Of a stretch of 64,000 nt of DNA, positions 19,740 through 30,495 are shown in pieces. The notes under the pieces were generated by a model. That model saw nothing but the letters and a program-made list of their open reading frames with translations. It searched no databases and was not told the origin of the DNA. Both the position numbers and the translations under genes were made by a program. This DNA is from Zoroaster sp. YZ-2022 (lineage: Eukaryota; Echinodermata; Asteroidea; Forcipulatida; Zoroasteridae): NCBI GenBank assembly GCA_029582265.1, contig CM055816.1, forward strand, positions 81,896,472 to 81,960,471, in the 5' to 3' direction. The stretch's first letter is position 1. Every line of letters starts with the position of its first letter.

Positions 19740-20663
19740 TTTCCGCAATGTACCACAGTAGTATGTGTCAGCTGCATAGAGATGTGTTGGTGGCGCGTCC
19801 TGTGTACACATGAAATGTCAAGCAGTAGCCGGAGATTGAGTCACATGAGAACCACAATTTTATGCCCCATTTTGTGGGTTTTTTCGGCATACTGTTTCAA
19901 TAGCAGTCTTGATCATAGCTTCATCTATGGATAGATTTGTACCTGGGATTAGCATTTGTTGAAAGTTTTCATCAAGAATATTGACAAAGTTACGCACTTT
20001 GTGGATTCGATCATTGGGGTCGATGGGGTCAACTGGATTGCTACAGTGAAAGAACTGTGACAATTTCTCATATCTGTTTTTAGACATGCATGAGGCTATG
20101 TAGCTGTCATTCAACATTGGACCATTGCTCCAGTAGTCATTGTACTCTGGCATTTGTTTCAATCCCATGAGAATATTGATGCCCACGAAGGCTTTTATTT
20201 CATCAGCATTTGTCTGTCTCCAGTATTTGTCTGATGTTGCATATTCATCGTTGGGATCTGCTATGACTGGATGCTTTTTGCAGACAGCATTTATGTTGGT
20301 ATTGTGTCCCAAGATGTCAAACAAATTGTTACCAACAAGGCAGAGCAAAAATTCTATCTCTTTGGCGTCAAATGGAAGCTTACACTGGGGCCCCGGGGTT
20401 ATTGTGTATGGATGAATGGCGGGAGCAGACAAAATATTGGACCATCCAGCTGGAGGGGCTGTGCCACCATCTCCGTTTCCGGCGCGTCTTTGATGTCGGC
20501 CTCTTCCCCTAATCCCTCGACCTCTGCCACCTTGACCTCTGGCACCGCGACCTCTGCCACCACGACCTCTGCCACCACGCTGACTTGGACCAGGGGTATC
20601 CTCGTCACTATCATTATCATCAACGTCACCGTCAATGCTGTCTTCATCACTACTTGAACTAAT
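19740..20663 (-). pseudogene. piggyBac transposase exon 2, N-terminal part (element 1)
   Basis: The exon follows a good acceptor (tttttctag, exon from 20663). It opens with an acidic serine/aspartate stretch, then a long Gly/Arg-rich tract, then piggyBac landmarks (FVGINILMGLKQMPEYNDYW, then IPGTNLSIDEAMI with the first catalytic Asp region). Two breaks follow: a frameshift near 19870 just before the conserved KWGIKLW block, and a deletion near 19760 that removes the part between FHVYTGR and CGTLRKDR. It is therefore a dead gene. Confidence 0.85.
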
Positions 20664-21407
20664 CTAGAAAAATAAAGGAAAAACAAGCAAAAAACATAAT
20701 ATGGAAGTATGTTTAGATTATCATTATGTAGTGTTTTGACCAACAATAGTAACCCTTCCACATTATAATGTTCCATCTTGTTCAAGTGGAAATGTTTTTA
20801 ATTTTTGGCATTCGAACCCCATGCACCACAACTGGATGTTCAAGCGCCAAGTCGCAGACGGCAATAAGTGCTCAAAACAAACAATTTTGCCCCTTGAACA
20901 AGATGACGTATATTACCATGAAAGTGTTTTATATCTGACCCTGTTACTCTGTGCAGCCATTAGTTTACCACACCAACATTTATTATCTAGAAGACAGGGT
21001 AAACAAAGTAGAAAAAAATGTAAAGGCCATTCAGTTTGGTAGTTCGTTCAGTGCCCAAATTTCCAGGTGCCTAAAACTAAAAGTAAATTCATTACTCAAC
21101 ATCGGAACTTCATTTTTTTCTTTTTGTGATCATTTAGGATATCATCTATTATCCATGTCAGCGATGACAATATGTAGGTAACATTTCAATTACACAAGCA
21201 GGTTTTGTGAATTGCAAAATCGGTAGCACTTTTAGTAATACGAGCATGACGAGGGCCTGTCATGGGAAAACGTTGTCAAAGTGCGTAATGTTAGGCCTAT
21301 CCTAGCTATATCGGACATGTCGGATCGGGAGTTTTTTTTGCTTGTATTTTTCATATTTTGAAACATCTAACTTCACAAAATGGAGTCAAAGATGGCAAAA
21401 TAAATAC

Positions 21408-21530
21408 CTGTGAAACATCGATGTCACTTGCACTGCCTTGTAGATCCAAACTACCATCGTCGGTGTCGGAACTCTCATGTTGTAGCTCACGCAATGCTTC
21501 TTGTAACGTCATCCGCGAAGCGGACGCCAT
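21408..21530 (-). pseudogene. piggyBac element 1, coding exon 1
   Basis: A 41-codon exon starting at the ATG at 21530 (MASASRMTLQEALREL...) and ending in phase 0 at a donor (cag|gtattt). It is rich in Asp/Ser, like the N-termini of many piggyBac transposases. It joins in frame to the exon at 20663 across a 744-base intron. Confidence 0.65.
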
Positions 21531-21776
21531 GATGGAAGCTTGTGTGCAGCCGGCCGCGGTGCGACAAGGGCCCAATTTCATGGAACGCGTTACCGTAAGC
21601 GAAGAATCGCCGCTTACTATAGCAGAAAATATTTGCTTACGGTAAACGTATTTCACGGCCAAAAAAAATTCTTGCTACGTCATGCCAAATGCGCATGCGT
21701 AAGCGAAAAGTGAAAAAGTAGATGTCGTCGTCTGCTATTCGTATCTATATCCGTGCGCTGCCGTGAGTGTGACAAA

Positions 21777-22627
21777 ATGAGTGGCAAAACAGACAAAATA
21801 AACAGAAAGGCGACACCCTTCAGCAGTGATATGGATGTTGCTCTTGCAACAGCGTATCTAGAAGAAAAGGGGATAATCGAGGCGCCTCTAAGGGGCACAA
21901 CAATAACAAAAAGGGAGAAGAAGGCTGCATGGGAGCGAGTCCGGGATTGCGTGAATTCGTAAGAATTTAAGTTGTGCTAGTAATTGAGATTAGTACTAAG
22001 TATGTTTCACTGCACTGCAGTAATTAAACTAAATAAATCATATAAAATGAATTAGGCCTACTCTCTAAAATCTACTACTTGTACTAGTATAATCAAGGGA
22101 ATAATGGGAAGTTTTTTCACATACTTTGCTCCATGCTTTTAATACGGAGAACCAACGCCGGCCCGGGGAGGGCTAAATAATTTGTTATCGATACTACAAG
22201 TACTGCACGAACTAGTCGATACTATACGACGGTGCGGGAGGCCGAGGCCGAGGCCGGGCCAGCCGGTATTGACATCAAATTCCCGGTGGTGCCTATTGAG
22301 GGCGCCCAAAGTTGACCTATGCACTTTCATGATTTCTAGGATTTTCGCAATTTGAGAGCTCCATTTCCACGGGAAGTTTCTTTACTATTATAGTGTTAAT
22401 ACTAAATAAAGGATGTGTTCCCGCGATCGAATGGCTGTGGGCCATTCGATCGAGGGAACACCCAATATGCCCAAATTTGAAATTACTCTACATTGGTTTA
22501 GTTCAGTGTAGTTCAGTGGTCATGTTTCATTTTTTTTCTTTATCGTGTGCTATTCCAAGTGTTGCAGGAGGAAATATCAAAACTGTCGACCAGTGCAGAG
22601 ATCGACAGAGAAACATGGTCAGTGCAA
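21777..22627 (+). CDS. Myb/SANT-like DNA-binding protein, two exons
   Basis: Exon 21777-21958 starts MSGKTDKINRKATPFSSDMD and contains TTITKREKKAAWERVRDCVN, ending in phase 2 at gtaaga. Exon 22560-22627 starts at ccaag|tgttgcagg and continues in phase with VAGGNIKTVDQCRDRQRNM, ending in phase 1 at gtaagt. Together they match the zeste/NAIF1-type Myb-like domain (keKk.aW..i...VN.v.g..rtv.q...k), which occurs in animal transcription factors and in Harbinger-transposon companion proteins. The terminal exon at 25717 accepts the outgoing phase. A divergent start lies close to piggyBac exon 1. Confidence 0.6.
22413..22462. repeat. Short hairpin inside Myb-gene intron
   Basis: gtgttcccgcgatcgaatggc and its near-inverse gccattcgatcgagggaacac flank four to six bases, giving an arm of about 20 bp. 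Function unknown. Confidence 0.6.
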
Positions 22628-23187
22628 GTAAGTACATGTACTAGCCCGCCTAGCTAGGCCTGCTCACATTAAATCAGTTATTGTAATTATTAATAATTAA
22701 TATATTTCGATTTTCATTAAAAAGATAACACTTTTCACTGTCTGTCGTCTCCAAGTCCAAGACCAAATAATTGAAAGGATCGTATAGGTAGGCAGGTTCA
22801 TGAAAATTTCAAGTTGTTCTAATATCACCCATGTTTATTTTATCTGAGTGAAAGTGCTTAAAAAAAATGCTTTAAAATTAGAAGTGGGTCACACATTTTG
22901 GTCTTAAAATGCATATCTTGGAGTTTTCCCTCTAGGCCTATAGCTTAATGTGATACCTAGGCGCACCCTTATCATCCATTAAAAAATAGTGGCTATTTGT
23001 TACTGCAGACTATTTAATGCGTGTCCAATGGCTATTGACACCACAGTTATGTACGTGCAGTGATGATATCACACAAACTGTTCACTGCTTGTGTAAATGA
23101 TTGTATACTATACAGTATAACTTAGACTTATCATGCTTACGTGTGGATTGGAGGATAGGGAGGGGGTATTGCTGCATCATTCATTAT

Positions 23188-24327
23188 CTATGCATATTTT
23201 AATTGATAGTCCCAGTGTATCCTTTTCTCTATTTCCAGGTGCAGAAATCTCGTTCTGAGTTGGGAAATGTTTCCAACTACGGGCCCAAGTGAAATGATCT
23301 TGCCTGTAACAGACGCTAGTTGTCGAGCACAAGCAAAAGGTAATCTTTTTTGGACTTCATCTAAGGTTTGCAATAGATCTTGAATACGATTATCCGTTAT
23401 CATGAGAGAACCTATTTCTGAGTTCCATGTTAATCCTAGCCACGATAATTTTTGTGTCGGTGTCCATGCGGATTTGTCTATGTTTGGAACGAACCCTGCT
23501 GACAAAAGATCAGCTTTAACATTCTTTGCAATCTTATTACAAAGATCTTTGGAACCTGCTCTACCCCAGCCATCATCTAAGTACACGACCACAAAATATC
23601 CTTGATTTCGCCAGTGCTTTACAAGGGGTCTTAAACATTTTGTAAATAAATAAGGTGCCGTAGATAGCCCGAACGGCAATACTAGGAAAGAAAAATATTC
23701 AGTACAATTACCTGAATTCCAAGCAAAACTGAGATACTTGCAGTGATCGTGGTAAATATCAATATGATGATAACCTGACTTGAGGTCGAAAGAAAACATA
23801 AAATCACCTTTCTCTAGAAAGGAGGATGCAACTTTCCAGTCATCGAACTTGACCTTATATTTCCAGAGGAACTTATTAATGTACCTAAGGTCTAAAATAA
23901 GGCGTTTTTTGCCAGATTTTTGTACAGCGACGGATAATGGGTTTACAATAGCCGGTGTATTATTACAATGGCATACCAACCCTTTTTCCAACAGATCTGA
24001 AATAGCTTCTGAAACAAAAACAGAATGTTCCAGAGCGGATTTATTGTTCTTATGCATCTTAGGACCAGGGGTCGAAAGAAATGGGAGTTTATAACCGTTG
24101 TATAAAATATCGAGCACAACGGGATTTGATCCAATGCTCCTCCAAAAGTCTATGGCTGCTTTTAACCTGCCTTTAACAATTGGTTCGTCATTACCCTGCT
24201 CATAATCATAATAAGTATCAATATAAAACTCCATATCATACCCACTGTTCACCTGGTTGGAATCCTCCACATTAACTGAGCCACTAGGAACATTGCCATA
24301 ACTACCACTGAGGGTTAATGGCGGCAT
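23188..24327 (-). pseudogene. DIRS-like reverse transcriptase, 3'-truncated
   Basis: The RT frame is open from an ATG at 24327 (MPPLTLSGSYGN) to 23188. Landmarks of the DIRS-like RT are FWRSIGSNPVVLDILYNGY, then LILDLRYINKF, SFDLKSGYHHIDI, LPFGLSTAPYLFTK and the active site VVYLDDGW. The frame ends shortly after RFLHLEIEKRIHWDY, where RNase H should follow; RNase H and the tyrosine recombinase expected of a DIRS element are missing, and the sequence below 23.19 kb is unrelated. The frame overlaps the end of the gag-like gene by 26 bases. Confidence 0.75.
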
Positions 24328-25370
24328 CTTTTGCCGATAACTGGGCTTGTTTTTGCTGTCCGCAATTTCTCCTCCAATGTCCGGGTTTGCCGCAGCTGAA
24401 GCAGATATCGGTAGATTTCGGGCTTGACCAGTTTTGTGTAAACCCAGCATTGTATCTACGGTTGTATTGAGGGCCACGAAAAAACTCAGAGCTAGAAGCA
24501 CTCGTACTGGCCACGGACTGTGGCGCGGCCAGGCGTTGACGCTTGTTTGAGCCCAAGTTGCCTTTGTTGACCCTTTTTTTTTTTTTTTGGCGTATTGCTC
24601 TGGCTTGAGCTTGACGTATTTTCTTTTCATCTTCCGAGTTGCTTGCAAGATCATCGCTAAGATATTCCTGAACTGCAGACCAACCTATTTTACCACAATA
24701 ATACAAATAACAAAAGAAGAATGTGCGTCACACGCACGTGTTAGTCCTTCCCTGTGAACAATAACTTGTTCTAAAAAGGTATAATACTATATTATCTTCG
24801 TTGCATATCTGGCGAACAAGAAATGCCCATTGACAGGCATTAATCGACGGTAAATGATTCTTTTCTTGAAATATAATTAATATTATAGACTAAATGACCA
24901 ATGCAGTAATCAACCTTGCGTCTCTATAATGAGAGACATTCGGAATCGAATACGGAATATTATTACTAACCGGCGTCACTCTTGTCTGCTATCCGTATCA
25001 ATTTATTACGTTTCTTCAGGCTTTTGACTGCCTCCAAGACGGTTGACTTTACTTTGGTGATGTCTCCTTCTTCTAGAAGGGGTGCTATATCTTCTAGATT
25101 CTCTAGAATTTCTTCATTGAAAAGAAACTGAGACTTGTTACCTTTAAAACGGAAAGTCAGCTCTGCCGATTTCTGTAGCTTTAGTACTTTCTCAGAAGTA
25201 TTCTGTTGTTTCTTTTCAGTTTCTTGTTTCAGTTTTGACAAGGAAGTGTCCAAATATCCTTTAAACTCAAACAAAGCTGTCTTTATAGTATCCCCTATAA
25301 GCTTAAGGGATACTGCAGGCTCATTCTGGGTTGCTGCGTGTGTGATCTTAACCCCGTCGACTTCCGCCAT
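24302..25370 (-). CDS. DIRS-like gag, two exons with CCHC knuckle
   Basis: Exon 1 (24971-25370) starts MAEVDGVKITHAATQ, has a lysine/glutamate-rich coiled region, and ends in phase 1 at g|gttagt. Exon 2 (24302-24684) begins after aaaatag and continues in phase with GWSAVQEYLSDDLASNSEDE, then a basic stretch and a zinc knuckle CFSCGKPGHWRRNC (C-X2-C-X4-H-X4-C), stopping at INPQW. The 286-base intron in a retroelement gag implies a spliced message for Gag and possibly an unspliced genomic RNA. An upstream-strand tract of fourteen T at about 24571-24584 encodes the poly-lysine stretch. Confidence 0.65.
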
Positions 25371-25716
25371 GTTACTGATTATGATATTGGAAAGACGGAG
25401 CTAACAAACAAAACGTCTGTGCCGCTTGCAGTGAATTCGGTCAGTGAACACCTTGTTCCACTCCCTGCCTCTATAACCTTATGGCCTGCATAATTATGCA
25501 AATAACTCACTCAGGCTTGACCCAACGAAAATACATTTTGGTTCATGGGAAATGTGTGAAGTCAGTGCAAATGATGTATTTGAAGGCCAAAACTAAACAA
25601 AGAACAAAATAAATAACTAAATTTGACTGGTTACAAACCTTTTATTTTAAATATGTTTACTGTATTTTCCATTACTCAATACAATAAGACTTTTTTTGTC
25701 TTCTTTTTTTTGCTAG

Positions 25717-26036
25717 ATTGTAACATCCCACTCAATGATGAAATGCTGGAGGCCACAGCAGCTGATGAACAGAGCAGTGTAAAACTTAAAGTTGGGGAGT
25801 GGTGTGTTGTCAGATATGACAACACATCTTATCCAGGGGTGGTTGAAGACGCAATTAATGACGAACTCAAGGTTTCTGTTATGGTCCAATGTGGTCCAGT
25901 CCGTTGGAAGTGGCCTGATCCTGCAGATTCTCTCTGGTACACAAAATCAAATGTCCTGAGGGAAATACAGCCTCCCACTCTGGTATCCTCCCGGGGGCAT
26001 TTTGAGTTCCAAGAAAATTGGGATTTAGAACCATAA
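25717..26036 (+). CDS. Terminal exon, WP/DxxWY C-terminal domain
   Basis: The exon starts after ttttttttgctag and needs one base from upstream. It encodes about 106 residues with KVGEWCVVRYDNTSYPGVVE, then VRWKWPDPADSLWYTKSNVL and ends NWDLEP before a TAA. This small domain is a recurrent C-terminal module of repeat-derived animal proteins; its role is unknown. Both the BEN exon ending at 2089 and the Myb exon ending at 22627 leave one base, so either could be the partner. It lies on the same strand as both. Confidence 0.6.
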
Positions 26037-26230
26037 GAGGTATTAATTGTACAGAAATTGGTGTATAAGGCCAGCATCAAGTCGACCTGTAATTTACTTA
26101 AACTGAAACAGAACAAGCCTTGGTCAAGAATTTTGACACTACCAAGTCGTGACAGAATTATCATAATGCATTTACAATTATACCATTCCAGTATTTCAAT
26201 TCCAATCGATTTTAGTTTTATATTTTACCT

Positions 26231-26465
26231 CTTTAAAGGTAGTGCACCATTTGCTTTTGCTGTAATTTTCAGATTATACATATAAATGGATTTGGGGGTT
26301 AGTATTTTATAGCGTGCTAGCAAATACTGGAACACTCGTCTTTTTAAAAGTATCAACAACTTAACAGGTCGGTGATACAGTATTTGCTAGCACGTTATAA
26401 TATACTAACCCCAAATCCATCAATTTCTGAAATTACAGCAAAAACAAATGTTGTATGCTACCTAG
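26231..26465. repeat. Palindromic repeat unit A
   Basis: A fold-back of about 235 bp. The left arm contains ctttaaaggtag, ttgcttttgctgtaat, gggttagtattttata and gctagcaaatac; the right arm gives the inverse (gtatttgctagcacgttata, actaaccccaaatcc, ttacagcaaaaac, gctacc). One of three related units. Confidence 0.75.
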
Positions 26466-26546
26466 ATTCTGTAGTTTGAATGAATTAAATTAAATGTTGC
26501 CATGAATTATAATTACAATGGATTTTAGCTTTAAATTTTACTTCTT

Positions 26547-26775
26547 TAAAGGTAGCATACATCATTGCTTTTGCTGTAATTGTCATGGATTTGAGGGTTA
26601 GTATTTTATAACATGCTAGCAAAAACTGTAACACACGTCTGTATAAAAGCACCAACAGTTTAAACACGTCGGTGATCAGGTGATACAGTATTTGCTAGCA
26701 CGTTATAAAATACTAACCCCCAAATCAATTCATTTCTGAAATTACAGCAAACACAAATGTTGTATGCTACCTATA
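26547..26775. repeat. Palindromic repeat unit B
   Basis: Second copy of the same fold-back, from ctttaaaggtagcatac to gtatgctacc. It is separated from unit A by a conserved spacer (tttgaatgaattaa, gttgccatgaatt), so A and B are tandem copies. Confidence 0.75.
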
Positions 26776-26796
26776 TTCTGTGGTTTGAATGAATTA

Positions 26797-28977
26797 CAGT
26801 TTTTCTCAATCGCTTACACACGATTAGTAGATCTAAGGCCACAATAATAAGAATGTAAACGTCGTCATTCACAACCATGCATGCATTGTTCAAAACTTAA
26901 AATACTTTCAGGTTGTTTTCGAACTAAATTCACTGCACAAACGCTTTAATGCAAATCGCTAAATACAAAAGCGTACGTTTAACACAGAATTCTTTTGATT
27001 GTACTTTGCAGTTAAATCGAAACACATTCCAACGATTTTGAACAACATTACGTAATATTGCAATGATCCACACACATGTGTAACTAACACATTGTCTGAT
27101 TTGAAATAACACAAGGAGTCTTTCAGTAATCGAACACTTTTGATAGTATAAAATGACCCATGAGTAACAGGATAGAACATTATGATGATGGAGCAGGAAG
27201 CACGCAACGCAGTTAGGCCTGATGTTGGAGGCAGGAGAGGACGCGGGGGAGTGGGAATGCGAGGAGGGGTAAGGGGAAGGCGACGTGCACCTACTTTGTC
27301 CAACGAGATTCGTGCAACAATAATTGATCATGTAATAAACCGTGGGCTGACATTGAGAGAGGCTGGTCATGGGTGCAACCAAATATTCCCAAGTCTACGG
27401 TAGCTTCAATCGTTAGGACATACAGAAATGAAAATCGGTGAGCAAAATGTAGGACTTTATAAAAATGTCACGCTTGGACATGATTTGCGTGTAAATATTG
27501 ACACCAAATCTGTACGTATACTTTTCCTTTTTTTGCAGAATTGAGAAATTGCCTCATTCAGGAGGAAGACGTAGGGTTTTCTCCGAACAACAGGAGCAAA
27601 TCATCGTGAACATGGTGCTGGAAAACAACGTCGTCCGTCTCAAAGAAATTCAACAACGGATTACAGAGGACCATGACGCATTTCAAAACATTGAAAGTGT
27701 CAGTTTGACGACCATCGATCGTGTCTTGAAGCGACATCGAATAAAAATGAAACAAGTGACCAAGGTCCCGTATGAGAGAAACTCTGAGCGGGTGAAGGAG
27801 ATGCGGTTTCGTTATGTGCAAGTAAGTTCACCTGTGCAGAGGGCAGTATGCTTGGGCACAATACATGGTGCACATAATTTACTTCTGTATTTTCATGTTC
27901 CTTTTTTTGTTTACATACAGACAATACTGGAGCTTGATGCGGATGAGAACGCAAATGAATACATCTACATAGATGAAGCCGGTTTCAATCTGAGCACGAG
28001 AAGGCGGAGAGGTAGAAATATCATTGGTCAGCGAGCTACTGTTGACGTACCTGGTCTTCGTGGTGGAAACATAACGATGTGTGCTGCCATTTCTAGAAAT
28101 GGCGTCCAAGCCCATAATGCTAGATTAGGCCCGTATAACTCTGAAAGACTGATCGAATTCTTAGATGGGTTTTACGACACACTCGTACCCAACGAAGATA
28201 ATCATTATATTATTGTGTGGGACAATGTTCGTTTCCACCACTCGGTCGCTGTGCGGGAATGGTTTGAGGCTCATGCACGATGCACTATGGTTTTCCTCCC
28301 ACCATACTCCCCCTTCCTAAACCCAATCGAGGAATTTTTTTCATGGCGGTGGAAAGTGTATGATCGCAGACCATACGAGCGGGTCACTCTTTTGCAAGCC
28401 ATGGAGGAAGCATGCGAAGACATCCAACACGCAGCTTGTCAGGCATGGATCCGCCACGCAAGACGGTTTTTCCCCCGATGTTTGGCGAGGGAAAATATTC
28501 GTTGCGACGTCGATGAGAACTTGTGGCCGGAAAGAAATGATCGACATGATAATCCATGAAGACTCTTGTCTCGTAGCACATCAAACTGACAGCGTTTATA
28601 TATTCACACACTACGCCATAAATTGATATTTGATCGTCCTGGCTTTGTTTTATATTGGTTGTTATGTTCGAACATCACAATAAAATGAAATTAACCCATG
28701 TGCGTACGATCAATATATATTTCTGTATGTTCATATTATGACATCGGTGTTAGAATTATTAATAATAATGTTTAATCATTTGGTGAAAGTTTGTCTGATT
28801 TTGATGCACGTCCGGGGTTTTGTAACCGGTTTCTTTAGATTTACAACCAGTGTTGCCTTTTGATGGCGATATTTTATGTTTAGCACACCGAATACAGTGA
28901 TTTAATTGCACGTGTTAACTATTTAGGGAAAGGATAAAATGTTGTAGTAATCGTGTGTAAGCGATTGAGAAAAACTG
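26797..28977 (+). mobile_element. Complete 2181-bp Tc1/IS630-type transposon
   Basis: The inverted ends cagtttttctcaatcgctta and taagcgattgagaaaaactg match exactly, continuing through cacacgat, and are flanked by TA on both sides (26795-26796, 28978-28979). It carries one spliced transposase gene on the + strand. It lies in the spacer between palindromic units B and C. Confidence 0.9.
27182..28559 (+). CDS. Tc1/IS630-superfamily DDE transposase, three exons
   Basis: Exons 27182-27437, 27539-27821 and 27921-28559 have GT/AG borders and matching phases. Exon 1 has a Gly/Arg-rich N-terminus and the start of a helix-turn-helix (IRATIIDHVINRGLTLREAG). Exon 2 carries the second DNA-binding helix set (FSEQQEQIIVNMVL). 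Exon 3 carries the DDE domain: YIDEAGFNL, IVWDNVRFHHS and PFLNPIEEFF, with 35 residues between the last Asp and first Glu. Exon 1 has a one-base slip near 27370: after REAG the conserved frame resumes one base over, so this copy probably needs a repair to be active. The second intron (99 bases) is in frame and free of stops. The start is the ATG pair at 27182. Confidence 0.85.
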
Positions 28978-29036
28978 TAACTTAAATGTTGCCATGAATT
29001 TTAATTACAATCGAGTTTAGCTTTAAATTTTACTTC

Positions 29037-29250
29037 TTTAAAGGTAGCATACACCATTGCTTTTGCTGTAATTGTCATGGATTTGAGGGTTAGTACTTTA
29101 TAACATGCTAGCAAATACTGTAACACTCGTTTAAAAGCATCAACATGTCGGTGATAAGTATTTGCTAGCACATTATAAAATACTAACCCCAAAATCCATT
29201 CATTTCTGAAATTATAGCAAACGCAAATGTTGTAAGCTACCTTTATTCTG
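29037..29250. repeat. Palindromic repeat unit C
   Basis: Third copy of the fold-back (ctttaaaggtagcatac ... gtaagctacc), with the same spacer on its left (gttgccatgaattttaatt). The Tc1-type insertion separates it from unit B. Confidence 0.75.
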
Positions 29251-29689
29251 TAGTTTGAATGAATTAAATGTTGCCATGTACTTAAACTGATGTTAGCTTT
29301 ATGAATTGAATGTTCCCATTGATTCAACTGATTTTAGATTTGCAACAGAAACACTGTCCATTCGAAGTATCCACATCAATTTTACATTTTAGAATGCTCA
29401 ACATAAAATTACATCTCGTCAAAATCTATGAAGTTTATTCTTGTGGTAGACTTCAGGTTGACAAAAGGCTAGAGAAAACACTTTTTACAGGTTATTAGCA
29501 ATACTGATCAGCTTTTATTCATGTATCAGTACAGTATTGAATACACGTGTGTACATGCATTTAAACAAAATTACAGTGTGTGAATAGAAGTTGTCTTTCT
29601 GGAAATAAAATCATCCCATATGGAGTTATAGAAATATAAACTTGTTTAGCTCATCAATCATGTTTTACCTTTAAATTTAAATTTAAGAC

Positions 29690-30085
29690 ACAAAAATTTC
29701 TGTCCATGTGACAAACGTTATGTCAGAAAAGATAACAGTAGTTCTTCAAATCAGGTTATATAGATGGTTGAACATCCTAGAAAACACTGAAGTGGTTTTA
29801 CAGGACGCGTTAACTATTTTTGTTTGTTAAAAAGTCATCATCTACATAAAAAAAAACATTTGAAACTGTCTTGTCTGTCCCAGTGACAAACGTGATTTTC
29901 TCGCCATCCTCCTCCATATAATTTCTTAAGAAAAAAGAAAGGTTTTTTGAAAGTTATCTAAATATAAACATTAAGGGTATTAAATCGTACTAGAACAAAA
30001 TTTTACTGAATCTGTGCCTCTTGCTTCGAGTTATGGTTAGGCAAAGAAAAGTGTCTGTCCATGTGACAAACGTGACGTCTTTAAG
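29690..30085. repeat. Dispersed 20-bp repeat, three copies about 180 bp apart
   Basis: The phrase ctgtcc-atgtgacaaacgt occurs at about 29700, 29875 (variant) and 30055. Nearby text (cctcc...ataa.ttcttaa) is also partly shared, so this is probably an old 180-bp tandem repeat. No gene seen between 29.25 and 30.49 kb. Confidence 0.45.
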
Positions 30086-30495
30086 ATTAACCTCCCATAA
30101 CTTCTTAAATACTGCTCAAGTTATCTTGATCCTTCTGGATTAACAAGTATAAAGGAGGAAGATTATGTGGAAGCCAAAAATATCCCCCAAAATTGCAGTT
30201 GAAAATTTATACTCAATGTCACACAGTTGTAACATTTAGTGTGGAATCACTCACCCCCTCCAGTCGACTTTCAAAAGACGCGACCTTGTTTAAAGTTGGT
30301 GAAACAACACCAATAGAGGGCGCTATACAGAGCAGAAAAAAGGCGCATGCGCGCAAACCGCTTGTCGATCTGCGCTGCGTGCGTGCAGAGTCATCGAACC
30401 ATTCAGCCAACCTTATTAAATGTGACTGAACTTTCTGTAGATGATACAGTGATAGGAGATTGATCGACTTCATCGATCGTTCTTTTTGATCCCGG

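Noticed and set aside
20399..20785. Minus frame rich in Val/Ala repeats
   Set aside because: Out-of-frame shadow of the Gly/Arg tract in piggyBac exon 2.
23188..24327. Ty3/gypsy reverse transcriptase
   Set aside because: The conserved block order and VYLDDGW with the preceding FWRSIGSNP region fit DIRS-like RT better; no protease or integrase seen. A profile search would decide.
29690..30085. CRISPR-like spaced repeats
   Set aside because: Only three diverged copies with 180-bp spacing in an animal genome; an old tandem repeat explains them.
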